Shown here: piece by piece, positions 34,501-46,300 of the stretch
Position numbering within the stretch: the stretch's first letter is position 1
Layout: the number at the start of each line of letters is the position of its first letter
Assembly: GCA_022885665.1 (NCBI GenBank)
Contig: JAGQDJ010000633.1
Location: 682,001-746,000 of the forward strand
Length of the DNA: 64,000 nucleotides
Origin: Triops longicaudatus
Taxonomy: Eukaryota; Arthropoda; Branchiopoda; Notostraca; Triopsidae
Direction: 5' to 3'
Position numbers and translations under genes: made by a program
The notes under the pieces: model-generated
What the model was told of the DNA's origin: nothing
The model's database searches: none
What the model saw: only the letters and a program-made list of their open reading frames with translations

Positions 34501-37500
34501 GAATTTCAATGAGAGAAGCTTCTGAAAATGGTAAACTGTGACAGCTGCAGGGCAACGGAAGTATCGCCGCTTAACGGTCTAAATATTACACAAAACGATG
34601 CTCGTTACTATTGGCAAGATTTGTAGTTTACAAGTGGGTAAGCAAACGCAAACTTACCTCATTTTGTAAACTTTCCATTAAAGCTGTATCTGCCGTTGGT
34701 CTGTTCTCATAAACAAAAAAGAAAAGGGAGACCGGTTTAGAAATGAAATTCAAGAGTACTTTGCAAATAAATAACTGACGAAGCCCTGGCATTTTCTTAG
34801 GGTACTTCAATCGTCGTTTCAAGAGTACGACGCAAATAACAACTGAAATTTTTGCTTTTAGGTGTAGTACTAAAAGTAAGCCAAATGCGGGAAAAAGTTG
34901 ATTAGGGAAGAATTTTTCCTTTTCATGGAGGGAATCGGCGTTTCCGGCGTTTTCTATTTTTCCCTTTTCCTCTTTTCTCGTACAAGTTCCTTTTCTCATT
35001 ATGATCCTTCTGTCCTCGTTGCTTTAGCCAGGGTACCCCCGGCTTTGGAATGGAAAACACCGAGTGCTCAAATGAGTTGCTAACATGCGAATAACATATG
35101 CTTCGTCGCCACACGCCTCTGAGCTCGCATACATCGCTGTTTAATCGCTTATAGACAACTGCGTTCTGGCTACGCTTTGCCTCGTGATTTCAAGCTTTTT
35201 ACCTATTCCCAGTATTTGAAGACTTTTTTTGCTTTCTCACTAGTTTATAACACGCCGTTTTTTAGAGAACATTGGGTAATTTTTTCAAAAAGAAGTTTGG
35301 TACGTTAACTGGGTTATAAACAGTACTACCAATGACGGATTTACTGCTACCATGATGCGACTATTTTCTGTCGGGCACCTTACACGGGTTGTCTATACTG
35401 TTACGTTCTGCTCCTTTTGAAATTCCGTATATTCGTTACTTCCAATTTACAGCAACACCAAAACGAACTCCAATACAAAATCACACAAAACCACTCTCCT
35501 TCTCGTGCTAACTCTCACTTTAAATTTCCAACAATCAATTTGTACGCTAAAGAAATGAATCTTAGGATTCATTGTGGGCGGCTACGAAAATGACTATTGG
35601 GTAGCAACGAACGCCACAATACGTAAAAGAAGTGTTGGTTACATGTGAAGTTAGCTTACGCTAGACTGGTCTGAAATGTAAAGTTGGCTACCTAACTAAC
35701 GTCTTAGCGTAAAGGATGCAATGCAGAACTGAAAAACATAAACACTACACTACTGACACGACAGGTCGACGTCAAAACCAACGTGATGTGACAAACAAGT
35801 GGTCTTAAACCTTTCATTTAACATTGAACTAAAGTCCACACAAACACAAAAGTTAAGGCTATGTTAGCCCTAAGACAGACAAATGTGGAATTTTACGAGT
35901 GAAAAGTAACAGGAAAAGTGCATGTATACACGTGCATGAAGTTTTTTCTCCAAGGAACTAAGAGCAATTAACTTTAATTAGGGAGGGAAGAGATCACAGA
36001 TAATTAAGTAAACTAGCACGGATTTGTTTTCCTTGCGCCAGGTATGTTAGACATGATTTGCATACACGGTGTCTTGCCTTCCATTCCGATATTACCATAG
36101 TGAAAGATTTTCGGTGGTAGAAAGGAAACTAGTCAACCATATAAGGCAAGTTGTTTGACCAGTTGGACCCTGTCTGTGTCGCTACAGCCTCGTAGGATTT
36201 TCATTCTTTTTTCTTTTCCACCTAGATAAACCTAGAGTTTTCTTCTGCTAACTTTTGAGTTCTTCGTACTAGCCACTTATTCAAGTATATGGATTTAACC
36301 CGAATTGCGCTTTTTCAGCTAACAAGAGTAATCCTCCAACTCCATAAATCAAACCGCGCATTAACATGAAAAAAAAGGCGCGGAACAAAAGTCTACTCTA
36401 GAATCTCGTTATAACGTACCTCTCGGGACTAGGAAATAGTCTACGCCAGTGGTGCCCAAACTTTTTTCACCCGAGGGCCGTGCGCGACATGATTTAAAAT
36501 TTCGCGGGCCTGAATGTTCCGGTTTCGCCAGAATCATGCCGACGTTAAAAATGAAATTATGCAGTGATATACATGAGCGGTATAAATGAACGGGCCGTAT
36601 GAGGCACCTTCGCGGGCCGTAGTTTGGGCACCACTGGTCTACGCTATATCCGAAGTTCGCGGCATCACATGATTTTTCTAAACACGTGTCTAACTCGGGA
36701 TCTTACAAACGTCCACAACAGCAGACAGTTCGTTAAGAAAGGGTTCGTTAAAACGAGATTCTACTGAATTTTTACTTGTGCTTTTAAATATTTAAATACG
36801 AGGCACTGAAGAATTTGGACCAATGAGCATCTATACTACACCAGGCATGCTGAGAAATGCAGATCCTGTACTCAGTGATCTTCAAACTTTTTTTGGCAAA
36901 CGCTCATTTCTGCCTAATTTTCAGCTTTTAGAAACCGCTATGCTGTAGCGTTTTCAAAAAACGGTCTTCAGAATTTCCTAGTGTAATTCGCCCTTACTAA
37001 ATTTGTAACACTAACTTTGCTAGAAACATAAGAGCTTTGTATTACTAAATTCTTCACCGGGGGATTTGAAACCTATGGAACGCTCGATCACTCCCTGCCG
37101 CCCACCAAAAAGTTCAAAACCCCACAAGCGAGCGGCAGCGCCCGCGTTGAAGACAATTATACTTCTGAACTCATTTTATTTCTTTACGTTCTCATTTGCA
37201 AAAGGATAGTCCAATAAAGCTTTTCAGTACCCAAGGCGAAAATAGATTGCTCTAGGAGGTCAAAATGTGTTGTAACCTGTCAGCTAACATAGCGTCAGAA
37301 GAAATTACTCTGTTATGAAAACTAAATCAAGGTTAATTACGTTTTGAAGAAGTTTACTGAACTCCTGGACAGAAATCCGAAGAAAACGGCAAATCATCCA
37401 TCGCTACAGCTCCGTGAACTCTATTAAAAAAATCCAATCTCGACAGAAGAATGAAGACTAATCTGTCTGTGACAAAAAATAGCTTGCTAACGATCATGTA

Positions 37501-38738
37501 TCTAACACTATTGGTAACATACATATAGCATGCACTACTGCATATTTTGGCATGTAAATATCGACGGCAGTTCAGAAATGTAGGCCTATACTGTAGATTT
37601 CCTTGCATGTGTGAAAAACGTTGTCTATTCGTTTCTTACTTCAGCCTTCTAAGCTTCACGGAGAATCTTAGCGAAACCTTCACTAAAAGCTTTATAATTA
37701 CAAAAAAGATTCTTGCTGATCATGAAAGTTTTAGAGGTTTCGTTAGGCTGATTTACCTTCATAACACATTCAAAAAACGTTTACCAATGATGTCTTTCGT
37801 CACACTAAAAGTACAACGGAATATGGGAAATCCTGTTAACTGAAGTTTATATTGCTTGAAAGGATCCAAACACTTTTAACCTCTTAAACGTCTTAAACTC
37901 GTAACAGATAGCAAAATCTATCTCGCTGACTTAATAGATCTACAGATCTTAAAACTTTGTGGTTTGGCAATCCATAGGGGTTGGCAAAGCGCATTCATGT
38001 TCATTACAATAGCGTAAATTTGTATACACCCAGTTCGATACACACCGATAGAAATTATGAAAATGTAAAAATTCGTGCCCATTTACCTTTCAAGGTAATC
38101 CAACGATAAAGATATGGGATACGACGGGCTGTAGAACATTGACGGTGCCAATGTTGGCACCAAAGGAACCCTCGAAGCTTCGACTGCGGAACAAGTCCAC
38201 CAATTAGTACAAGCATGTTACATAAACACCTAATCTCGAAAAACTGAAATTACATACCATAATGTGGCCTTTCTTGATAGAAGTCGTGCCGCCGCTTAAG
38301 TTCTTCTTGGTAGAGACCAGGGACTACTTTATAGACAAGGCTTTGCAGGACAGGATCAGGTCTAAAAGACAATGATACCAGTGAATGACACAGGTCTTTC
38401 TTTCCAATGCAAGTTGCCTTACCTCAATTGCTCGCACGACCGAGAACGAATCAGGTGTACACCACAGGTAGGACAGGAAGCGTAGCGATCCAAATATTGC
38501 ACAATACAGGAACGACAGACTAATGATCAAACACAATATGCCATTATTAGCGAAGACACGGGTCTATAAAGCTTCAAGGAAAGGAATCATACGTACACGA
38601 ATGCATACACTCGCTAAGCGTGGTTGCGTCAATTAAGTAGCCTGCACATAGTCCGCAAGTTATGTGAGGACATAGAGATCGAAGAAGTATCGGGTCATGA
38701 TGCTCTGTACCCTTGTCAGCTTCCACCTCTAAAGTCAT
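31591..38738 (-). CDS. PCGF gene A: Psc/Su(z)2-like Polycomb RING protein
   Basis: Exons (minus): 38738-38597, 38519-38423, 38361-38258, 38183-38087, 34700-34658, 34578-34480, 34399-34319, 33780-31591. Phases 1,2,1,2,0,0,0 join to 951 codons (950 aa). The start is the first ATG after a TTGTAG acceptor, so a non-coding first exon is likely upstream. The RING finger is a complete C3HC4: Cys28, 31, 44, His46, Cys49, 52, 63, 66 (ITCGLCAGYLIDATT, CMHSFCRSC, CPTC). VYKVVPGLYQEELKRR and PISLSLDYLE follow, then the RAWUL domain from RYFRCPAAVTVYHF to DIAYIYKW (about residues 165-230). The last exon (729 aa) is a disordered Ser/Thr/Pro-rich tail with a Lys/Arg cluster (about residues 368-395) and one GALDLT motif (581-586). 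In PRC1 the RING pairs with RING1 to ubiquitylate H2A; long basic Psc tails compact chromatin. Intron 4 is 3.4 kb and holds nested transposons. Confidence 0.92.
36396..36766. mobile_element. Pogo-like MITE, interrupted by a hAT MITE
   Basis: Left end GAATCTCGTTATAACG (from about 36400) and right end CGTTAAAACGAGATTCTACTG (36746-36766) are inverted copies of each other, typical of pogo/Tigger-type ends. A TA precedes the left end. Without the inserted 190-bp element and its duplication the MITE is about 173 bp, close to the other family copies at 41957-42137 and 56646-56803. It has no ORF and lies in PCGF gene A intron 4. Confidence 0.7.
36447..36636. mobile_element. hAT-type MITE with 8-bp target duplication
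   Basis: 190 bp with perfect 16-bp terminal inverted repeats CAGTGGTGCCCAAACT. It is flanked on both sides by the identical 8-bp GTCTACGC (36439-36446 and 36637-36644). An 8-bp duplication and CAGTGGT-like ends are the hallmarks of hAT elements. Internal CGGGCC repeats are present and there is no ORF. It is inserted within the pogo-like MITE, so it is the younger of the two. Confidence 0.93.
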
Positions 38739-38859
38739 CCTACAACATACAAGTGCAGAAAACAGCTTAAAACAAGTTACGCAGATTAAGCGTAGTCCTT
38801 CCCCAAATATCAAATCAAACGTCGGTTTGAAACTACCGCGCGCGGCCAAGTCAAAACTA

Positions 38860-39200
38860 GCGCCAATGCGCGACTACTACAAATAGGATCGCGCTTTGGC
38901 AAAAGAAAACGACAGATCTGATGTGAGTCAAGGAACAGAAAAGGTAAAAGGGTTTAAACATGGAAGAAAATAGAAAAATGAAAAGTTAAAATTTGTTTTA
39001 AGCCGTTTAAGTGTTTCAGTAAAACACTTGAAGCTCAGACCCTGTTTTGCTTCGCGGGGAACAGGGAGTTTAGAGCTGAGCGACTTGGCGCGCGTCCGCC
39101 AGACAAGTCCCACCCCCACGGCTCAACCGAACCAATAGCGAGAGAGCAGGTCGTGACGTCTCCCTTATCACAGGCGTGCTCTCTAAAAGCGCCACGTGTC
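38860..39200 (-). promoter_or_regulatory. Promoter region of PCGF gene A
   Basis: A GC- and CpG-richer island upstream of the ATG, containing CGCGCGCGG near 38840, a CCAAT at 39132-39136 and a CRE-like TGACGTC at 39154-39160. No TATA box is seen. The acceptor directly before the ATG (at 38740) implies the true first exon is non-coding and lies in this block. The exact donor could not be fixed. Confidence 0.45.
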
Positions 39201-41956
39201 CAAACCAGGCTTAGATCGCTTCAGAATAGTTTGTGTTTCAAAACATTCGGCAGAATATTAGCACATTATACGCTGACAGCTTGCTAATCAAATAGCTGTG
39301 TAAGCAAACGTGGAAGAGTTCGGCGTTACGGAAACGTTCTTTTTTGTAATACAGCATTTGCAACGTCGCTTCAAAGGGCTTGTGTTTTTCAGTCAACAAA
39401 CTACGCCTTCTTGTGAATAAACTAGTACAGTAGGCTTTCTTTACCTGCTGACATTAACGAAATTACATCTACATTAAAAAGAGGCATAAAGAAAAAGCAG
39501 CTTACACGTGATTCCTTTGCTAGGGTTCTTTTTCGTCCAGTGGCTGTACAATTCCTGTCTTCACCTCCGAAATCTTGTCCTGTTTCGCACATCATAAAAG
39601 AGCTAAATGACGTACCGACACGCGAGTACTGATAACTACACTGTGCCCTGTAAAGTCCTATTTCGAGCCATTTTGTGAATCGTGACTTCCGAGTACAATA
39701 CAACGGAAAGATTTTGATAAGTTTGTCCAAAACCTCAAGACTACATCTAATTGTATTATCACGCCCAGCACCACCACGCGTAAAACATTTACTTGGCAAG
39801 TCAGAATGCTTTAAATAAGCTTTCTGAAGATTACCTTATTTTCACTGAAAGTCGCTTCCAATTCAAGTTTTAAATTAAAACGTGTATAGTCACTTCCACA
39901 TAGGCTTCAAAGTGTCCCTTATCTTTTATTTGGCTAGTATTTCCATAGGGTCGAATCCTATGGATGCTAACGAGGTTTAATTTGCTACAAGCTCAATTAG
40001 ACCTTGATTCTTTGATAACTTTTTTCAATTTTACTCTTCGCAATAACAAAAGAAAGGAGATAATGCGAATACACATTTTCGAAGCTAAAACTCAAGGAAA
40101 ACAAAGCTTATAATGCAAAATTGCCACATCAAAAAGAGTGGAATACATGATCAAGTGGCGGTAACAAGCTTGTCGGGGCGAAAACAGGCCTGTGTCAGCA
40201 GTTTCCCTAAATTGTAAACCAGCGTGAATCAGGTTAGTAAACACGTGGAAAGTATTACTAGATTTATACTTTTAGAAAAGCTTGTTTTAACTTTCTTGTG
40301 CATCTTAGACATTTTAACTTTTATTTCTCCCGTGGAAGAAAAGACAAGACGTCGAACTTGAAAACTTGCAAAAAAATGGACTCGCAGGTTTTTGCTAATT
40401 CTAAAACTTCCAAACCGTTCAATGACTAACCCGAATCAAAGGTGAATCAGCTTTTGGGAGACTTAATTTTAAAGTTTGGCAAGTTCATTTTTATAGTACA
40501 AGAATTGCTAACATACTGGCTGCCATTTGTACTACGATATTTTGGTCTAAATCAATCAAAAAGTTCTGAATCGGAAGTATAAGACATGTTTCAACATGAC
40601 AACAGACTTTTGAAAAGTATTTACCGGTAAGTGCCCTCAAATGACATCTCCATCCTGGCAAATTGCTTATTTACGGGTTTAAACGCTGTCACCGAAAGGA
40701 AGCTCACAGACGAGTTTCGACAAGGACCTGTGCAGATGTTACCCTTTTTTCGCTTTCCTAAATGCTTTTTCCCTTGGTTTTACCAAAACACCTTATGAGG
40801 AATTTACTAGCACGTGTTTAAAGCTTAAAGACCGCCGAGGAAAATTTGCCTTATAAAGAAATTTGTCATATAAATATTAGTACATAGCGGCTTTTTCTGT
40901 TCTAAGACAGAAGGCAAAGTATCCACGTGGTGGTATGCAAAATTCTAACCTCTAAAGTTGGCAACACAACTCGCGTGCGAAAAGGGACAAAGTGCGTGTT
41001 GCACAGGTCAATAACTGCTTGTGAAAAGTTTGTTGCCGGTGAAGCATCTCGAAATTGACGACGCCATGTTTCGAGATGTTTCAATGCTTTTTCTTGCACT
41101 TCTGACAGTTTTCCAGTACATACGTGAAGGTTCTGATAGCAAGAGGATCGTTTATAAAGGTTGTCAATATATTTTATCAGGTGCCGATTGCTTGCGTAGG
41201 TGCGCAACACTCTTTACTGCACGATAAAAATCTCGATTATTTTTTTTTTACAAAATCGTGAAAATTACTACGAAACACAATACAAAAGAAAATTGCAAAT
41301 GCAAATTACAATAAAAACTTGGAAAGCTTCTTTGTTGAAACTAGACATGAGACTAAAAACCGCATTTTTACGCAACAAAGAAATAATGAAATGAATAAAG
41401 GCCAAGTTTTCTGTATGTACAATGAAACTCCGACAACGAGAAGTTTTTTTTATTGATAACTTGACACTCGCAATTCTAAGCAACATAAGAAAGAAATACT
41501 TCGACACAATTCCAACAACCTGGCATGCAAAATGTACAATTAACTGTGCATTATCCAAAAGAAGCTACAAAAAGCTAAAATGAATAATTGACTGATTAAA
41601 AAGATGCTCTGAATTAAGCACAGCATGCGAAGATAACTGGACCTGTAAATAGAACGACAAAGGGTTACTATGTTATACTTGTAGTGCGCGTGTCCTGCTG
41701 ACTTGAACCCATAATTGAACGTACTCTGCAAAGAGCTGTTTAGTGGGCGCTTCTGGCGTGACTCCTTGCGGGAATACCGTTTACAAATGATATACACTGC
41801 GTTATTTCAACCTCTCACTAGCACAATAGTACACCTTACTGTTCTGACCTGGAGTTTTTCTAATGAGGAGAGCAGCGAGTCCTACTTTCGGGTAAGGTTT
41901 TATTGTGCACCTTATCTAAAAATCGCTGCTGTTTAGAAATACTATAAATTCTTATA

Positions 41957-42137
41957 CAGTAGATCTCGTTATATTGAGCCTCCCGGGATTGGAAAAAATA
42001 ACTTTTAGGACCGAACTCGTAGAACATCAGACGCTTTTTCCTTATATTTTCGGAACTCAGGACTTTAGGTGTCTACAACCCATCTATTGTAGTCCGCAGC
42101 TCGTTAAGAAAGGGTTAATTATAACAAGATCCTATTG
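41957..42137. mobile_element. Pogo-like MITE copy
   Basis: TA|CAGTAGATCTCGTTATAT at the left and TTATAACAAGATCCTATTG at the right are imperfect inverted ends. The interior includes TCGTTAAGAAAGGGTTAATT, shared with the copies at 36.4-36.8 and 56.6-56.8 kb. 181 bp, no ORF. Confidence 0.65.
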
Positions 42138-43307
42138 TGCAAGTTTCTTTTCACATTTTAGTTGTGCAGTCCGGAAACTTCCGCTCAGTAAACTAAAGAT
42201 TTTTTTAAAAAAAATTCAACCAATGAAAACAGCTCGAGAGAAAACAGATTAGTTACATCAAAATACTTGACTTTTGAATGCTTGAAGGAAAATTCGACGT
42301 ATAGTAATTCATACACACGCCGTAGTAGTGCGTTAATTAATACACACGTCTTCGAAAATATTTTAAAGATCTTTTATACGTTTTATATACGTCATACCTA
42401 CAGCCGTCTTACAGACGTCTTTTGCTTCTTGAGGTATTTTTTTTTTTTGAGAGAACACTCAAAGTACCACTAATTTTTAAAAAAAAACGCAGACATGAAC
42501 TAAGTGATAAATTACAGCGTGTATGCTGCAAACTCTTAAGTTTTTAGAAAGAGAAATTCAAGTTTTTTATTTTAAATCCCATACGAGATTTCCATTTCAT
42601 GTCATTTAATTCCGAGCGTTCTGAGATTTGGCGTTCAATACATCAATTGCACGTCTCGACGACTCGCAGTTGCCGCGCCACCGATCATACCCGAAGCTTG
42701 TTAAATGCCTCCTACAAGGCAAAGAGAAGCTTCGAAACTAAACAAAAAAGGGGGATGGGAAAGAAATCGTCTTGTATACAGCTGCGGTGCGGTTCAAGAA
42801 AAAGCTCAGCGCCGCGCTATAAGACGCGCAACGTAACGTAGAATGCTAGGAAACAGACCCTCAGGACTTTCTACCCTTGACACGCTAGCTGAAACGAGCC
42901 GCTAATGCTGCAGAGACCTCCAGCATAACACACACTCCATAGCCCCGAGTTCCTTTACCTCGGACGCGGGACGTGAGTACCACATAACTTTACGCTGGGG
43001 TGCCGCTACGCCGGCGAAACGGCCGTCGTTTTCCATGTGCTAGATCAGATCTGCGCGCTTGGCCGCCTTACCGCATGGACCCATGAACCCTGGACTCCCA
43101 AGCACTCGGGCTAGAAGAAAACGGGGAATAGAGACTCTATTTCTCGCGGCCTTCTGGAGGTGATCGACGACCCAAGCCCCCCCAAGATCCCCAGCCAAGC
43201 GAGGAAACCTAGGGAAAAGCCTGCTGTCATGTGCCCCTGGCGTCGGCAGCCAAACTTCTACCCGCCCCTTTTCCCCCCACCTTCCCTCCCTTCTCCTCCC
43301 ATTTCCC

Positions 43308-43343
43308 TATATAGTCTCACACACACGAGTCGGTACTGGGTTA
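43308..43343 (+). promoter_or_regulatory. Candidate isolated TATA promoter
   Basis: TATATA at 43308-43313 follows a 50-bp pyrimidine tract (CCGCCCC, CCTTCCCTCCC). A possible start lies about 30 bp downstream. ATGAAG|GTAGGT at 43347-43355 would be a usable splice donor. No coding exon was found downstream on this strand, so a non-coding transcript is the best guess if the promoter is real. Confidence 0.3.
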
Positions 43344-46300
43344 GTATGAAGGTAGGTTACAAAGTGCCGGCTCGGAAACCGACGGATGAATATTCATATG
43401 ACGTGATATTCAGAAAGTTTTCACTATAGTACAGATTTAATGACAAAAGTAGAGGAGCCGAACTTACGTTTCGATAGTTCAACCAAAGCACGGTAAGAAA
43501 ATCGTTATTCCGAAGGGGCTCAAGGACACCGTCACAAACTCTCGGGTATATACTTCCTCGTTCGACGGTGCGTCGCGTACTGAAACGGCAACAAGGGAAG
43601 GAAAGTCCGGGGAACCTCGAGACCAGGACGGCGAAACGCGGTGGAGCCTTGCCAGCTAAAAGTTGGGGATAGAGCGAGGGACCGAAAAGGGAGGAGTCCA
43701 CGCAGGACTACGCTCCAAAGAGGCGGTTAGCACAAACCCGTAACGACGCTGTAACAGGCGCTGGGTAGGAAGGCCCCGCGGCCCCTTCCTGGGCTTTAGG
43801 AAAGAGGCGAGACATCAGGGGTACAGAATAACTACGCGACCAAATAGAAAGAACCGTCGATTTTCCATTTACTCTGTCTTCCTTTTTTGTTCCCTGCTTC
43901 CCTTCTTCGCTTTCGCAGGGCTCCTGTGGCGCAGGGGCTTGCGAGCCGGAGGGCCGTGGGCTCGGGGGGATATGGATGCGTGAGTGCAAGTTGTTCAGTA
44001 CTATGGCTTGGAAAGCTAGCAGCGTTTATATGTATGGGGGGAGGGGGGTACCAAGGAGTATGGTGGACCACAGGGATGAAACCTAAAGAAAGGATGAAAT
44101 AGATCCCTAGAGAACAATACTTAGAATAAGTTAGGTAGTACGGCATTCTCTAGGCCATTACGGCATTCTCTATGATTTTTGCCTGTCAATAGGATGTCAC
44201 GGAAGAAAAAAAAGGTAGGAAAAAAAGTTGGGTGGCGGTTGCATTTCCGTGCAGAGCATGCATACGGACAATGGCTAACTTCAGACTTGATGTGGGTTAT
44301 GAAAAGGATGGGCATAAACAGGCAGCATGAGAGGTGGGAGAGGGGAAATTGAGGTGTTGCTCCGTCCCAGGTAGAGTAGGAAGGGGAAGAAGATTATTGA
44401 CTGTCATTAAGTCCCTGATTTTCAAGCAAGATTACGGTGTAAATCAGGCTCTTACTGGTTTTCTTGTTTCAAATTGAGAAAAAGAGCGTAGTCCTAGATT
44501 CGCCTTGCCGACGGGTTTCAAAACTTCAGTAGAGTAAGCACGACATAATGGTAGCGAGGAAAACGTGCAATGAGTATTGTAATGTAGGCCAAAATGAAAG
44601 AGAACATTTTACTAAAGAACAGACCAGGAAACCCAATCGCACGGTCTGAATGTACTGTAGCGTGCAAAAAAAATCTACAAAGGGCAAGTTGCAGACGTTT
44701 CATCAGGCCTCTCTATGCTGATTACCTTCATTATGGACTGAAAATGTTTCCTTAAAGTCGTTGTTTCGACTAAGTGATGTCGAGGTCAAGTCTCGTCACC
44801 ATTTCATGAAGTTAAATCAGCCTCATGAAGCATTAATTAGACTTTGGCGACTTGCTCAGTATACATTTTTTGCTCAACGGAGTAGGGGAATCTTAAGCCA
44901 TATGGATGTTTATGTGAATTTTACCACTGGCGTGACTAGTTGTAAAAATCCGAATAATCCATTGGACTGACTTTATGTCGGTGGATAAAAAATTATGTTC
45001 CAAAGAAAAAGTTATAAAAGGTACGCAAAAAATCACCTGGAGAACTCTTGCTACACAGGAATGAGAAGCCTGTCGTAACAAGAGGTCTTTGAAAGCTGTA
45101 GCTAGTCTCGGACTTCAATAATGCTTGCTGGAATGTGAGGCCCCACAGACATAATTTTCGTAGCTCTGCCCGAAGATTTGCGGCTTTAAACCTCGCATTA
45201 ACTATCGATGAAACAAAACGCTTGAAGGGTGTATATACGTTGTTATGAAGGTCATCAGCGAGTGACAAATTGCTTGCACTAATCTCTAGTTACCATTTGG
45301 TTCAACTGTGGTAACGTGATAGCTCACTGTTTTACAGTGATCTGATTCCAAGATAACCTAAGGAAGGGTCAGGGATTCATCCAGGATCTTGTTTCAGTAT
45401 GCGGGGGTGTTAACATACAAATAAAGTTTCCGGCCTGCGGATTTTATATTCGCTTTTATTTTAAGAGAAAATCTAAATGTTTGGGGGTTAAAATCCCTTA
45501 CTCCTTTGCATACGGCCTCCGTATACGTAAAAAGTACAGCAGAATCGGAAAAAAATGGTAAGAGTACACCGTGTTATTAAAACGCCGAAATCAACCATGA
45601 AAAGATAACTGGATATAAACAGCTTAAGGCTTGGAGTTTAAATACAGTCTTCTCCACTCAACTGAATAGAAATTATTTGAATACTCCCAATAATTGAACG
45701 AAAAAGTGACGGTCCCGTTTCAGCTCATTTATTTAACTCAACATCTTATTTTTTCAATACTCCTCAATGAAGATACAGGGAAACGTAAAATCTGGGGGGA
45801 AAACGCAAACGGTAAAACCCTTCCAGAACCCTCGAAACCCCCAAAACGGATCCGTTCGGTCCTGATCAGATGTGCGTGTCATTTTACAATCTGTTAAAAG
45901 TGAAATACATATTCAAAAGTAGTAAAAGGACTTTATAATAAAACGCATTTCTTACGACATTCCCGAGGTATTTGCTCTAAGTAATTCACGAAGCTGTATA
46001 TTAACTGTATATTGGGCTCTTGATCATGCCCAAATTTGGTCTTGGCTTGAACACATGACACATTACCCTAATGCTCACAGCTCCTGTTGGAATTCGAAGT
46101 TGTCATCATACTAAGTCACATTTTCTTTCTCAAAATGTGCAACCGCGAAGTATTCCCTACAACTTGTAATCAATCACGCAAAAAGCAACTTGTAATAATC
46201 ACAGCGTACTTTACAATCTATAAGAGTTTACACGACAATATAGAGACAACAAATATATGTGAGTATACCATTATATATTGAAATATACCATTATTTCTGA

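Noticed and set aside
38739..38849. N-terminal extension of PCGF gene A upstream of 38738
   Set aside because: The open frame upstream has no ATG, and a TTGTAG acceptor sits directly before the ATG at 38738, so this is most likely intron or 5' UTR.
39945..39970. tRNA-like T-arm (stem ATAGG/CCTAT with 7-nt loop GTCGAAT)
   Set aside because: No A box, anticodon arm or acceptor stem in the surrounding sequence; only a short palindrome.
44993..45268. Minus-strand 91-codon frame with protein-like composition
   Set aside because: No recognisable family, no splice partners and no promoter or poly(A) context; not better than chance.
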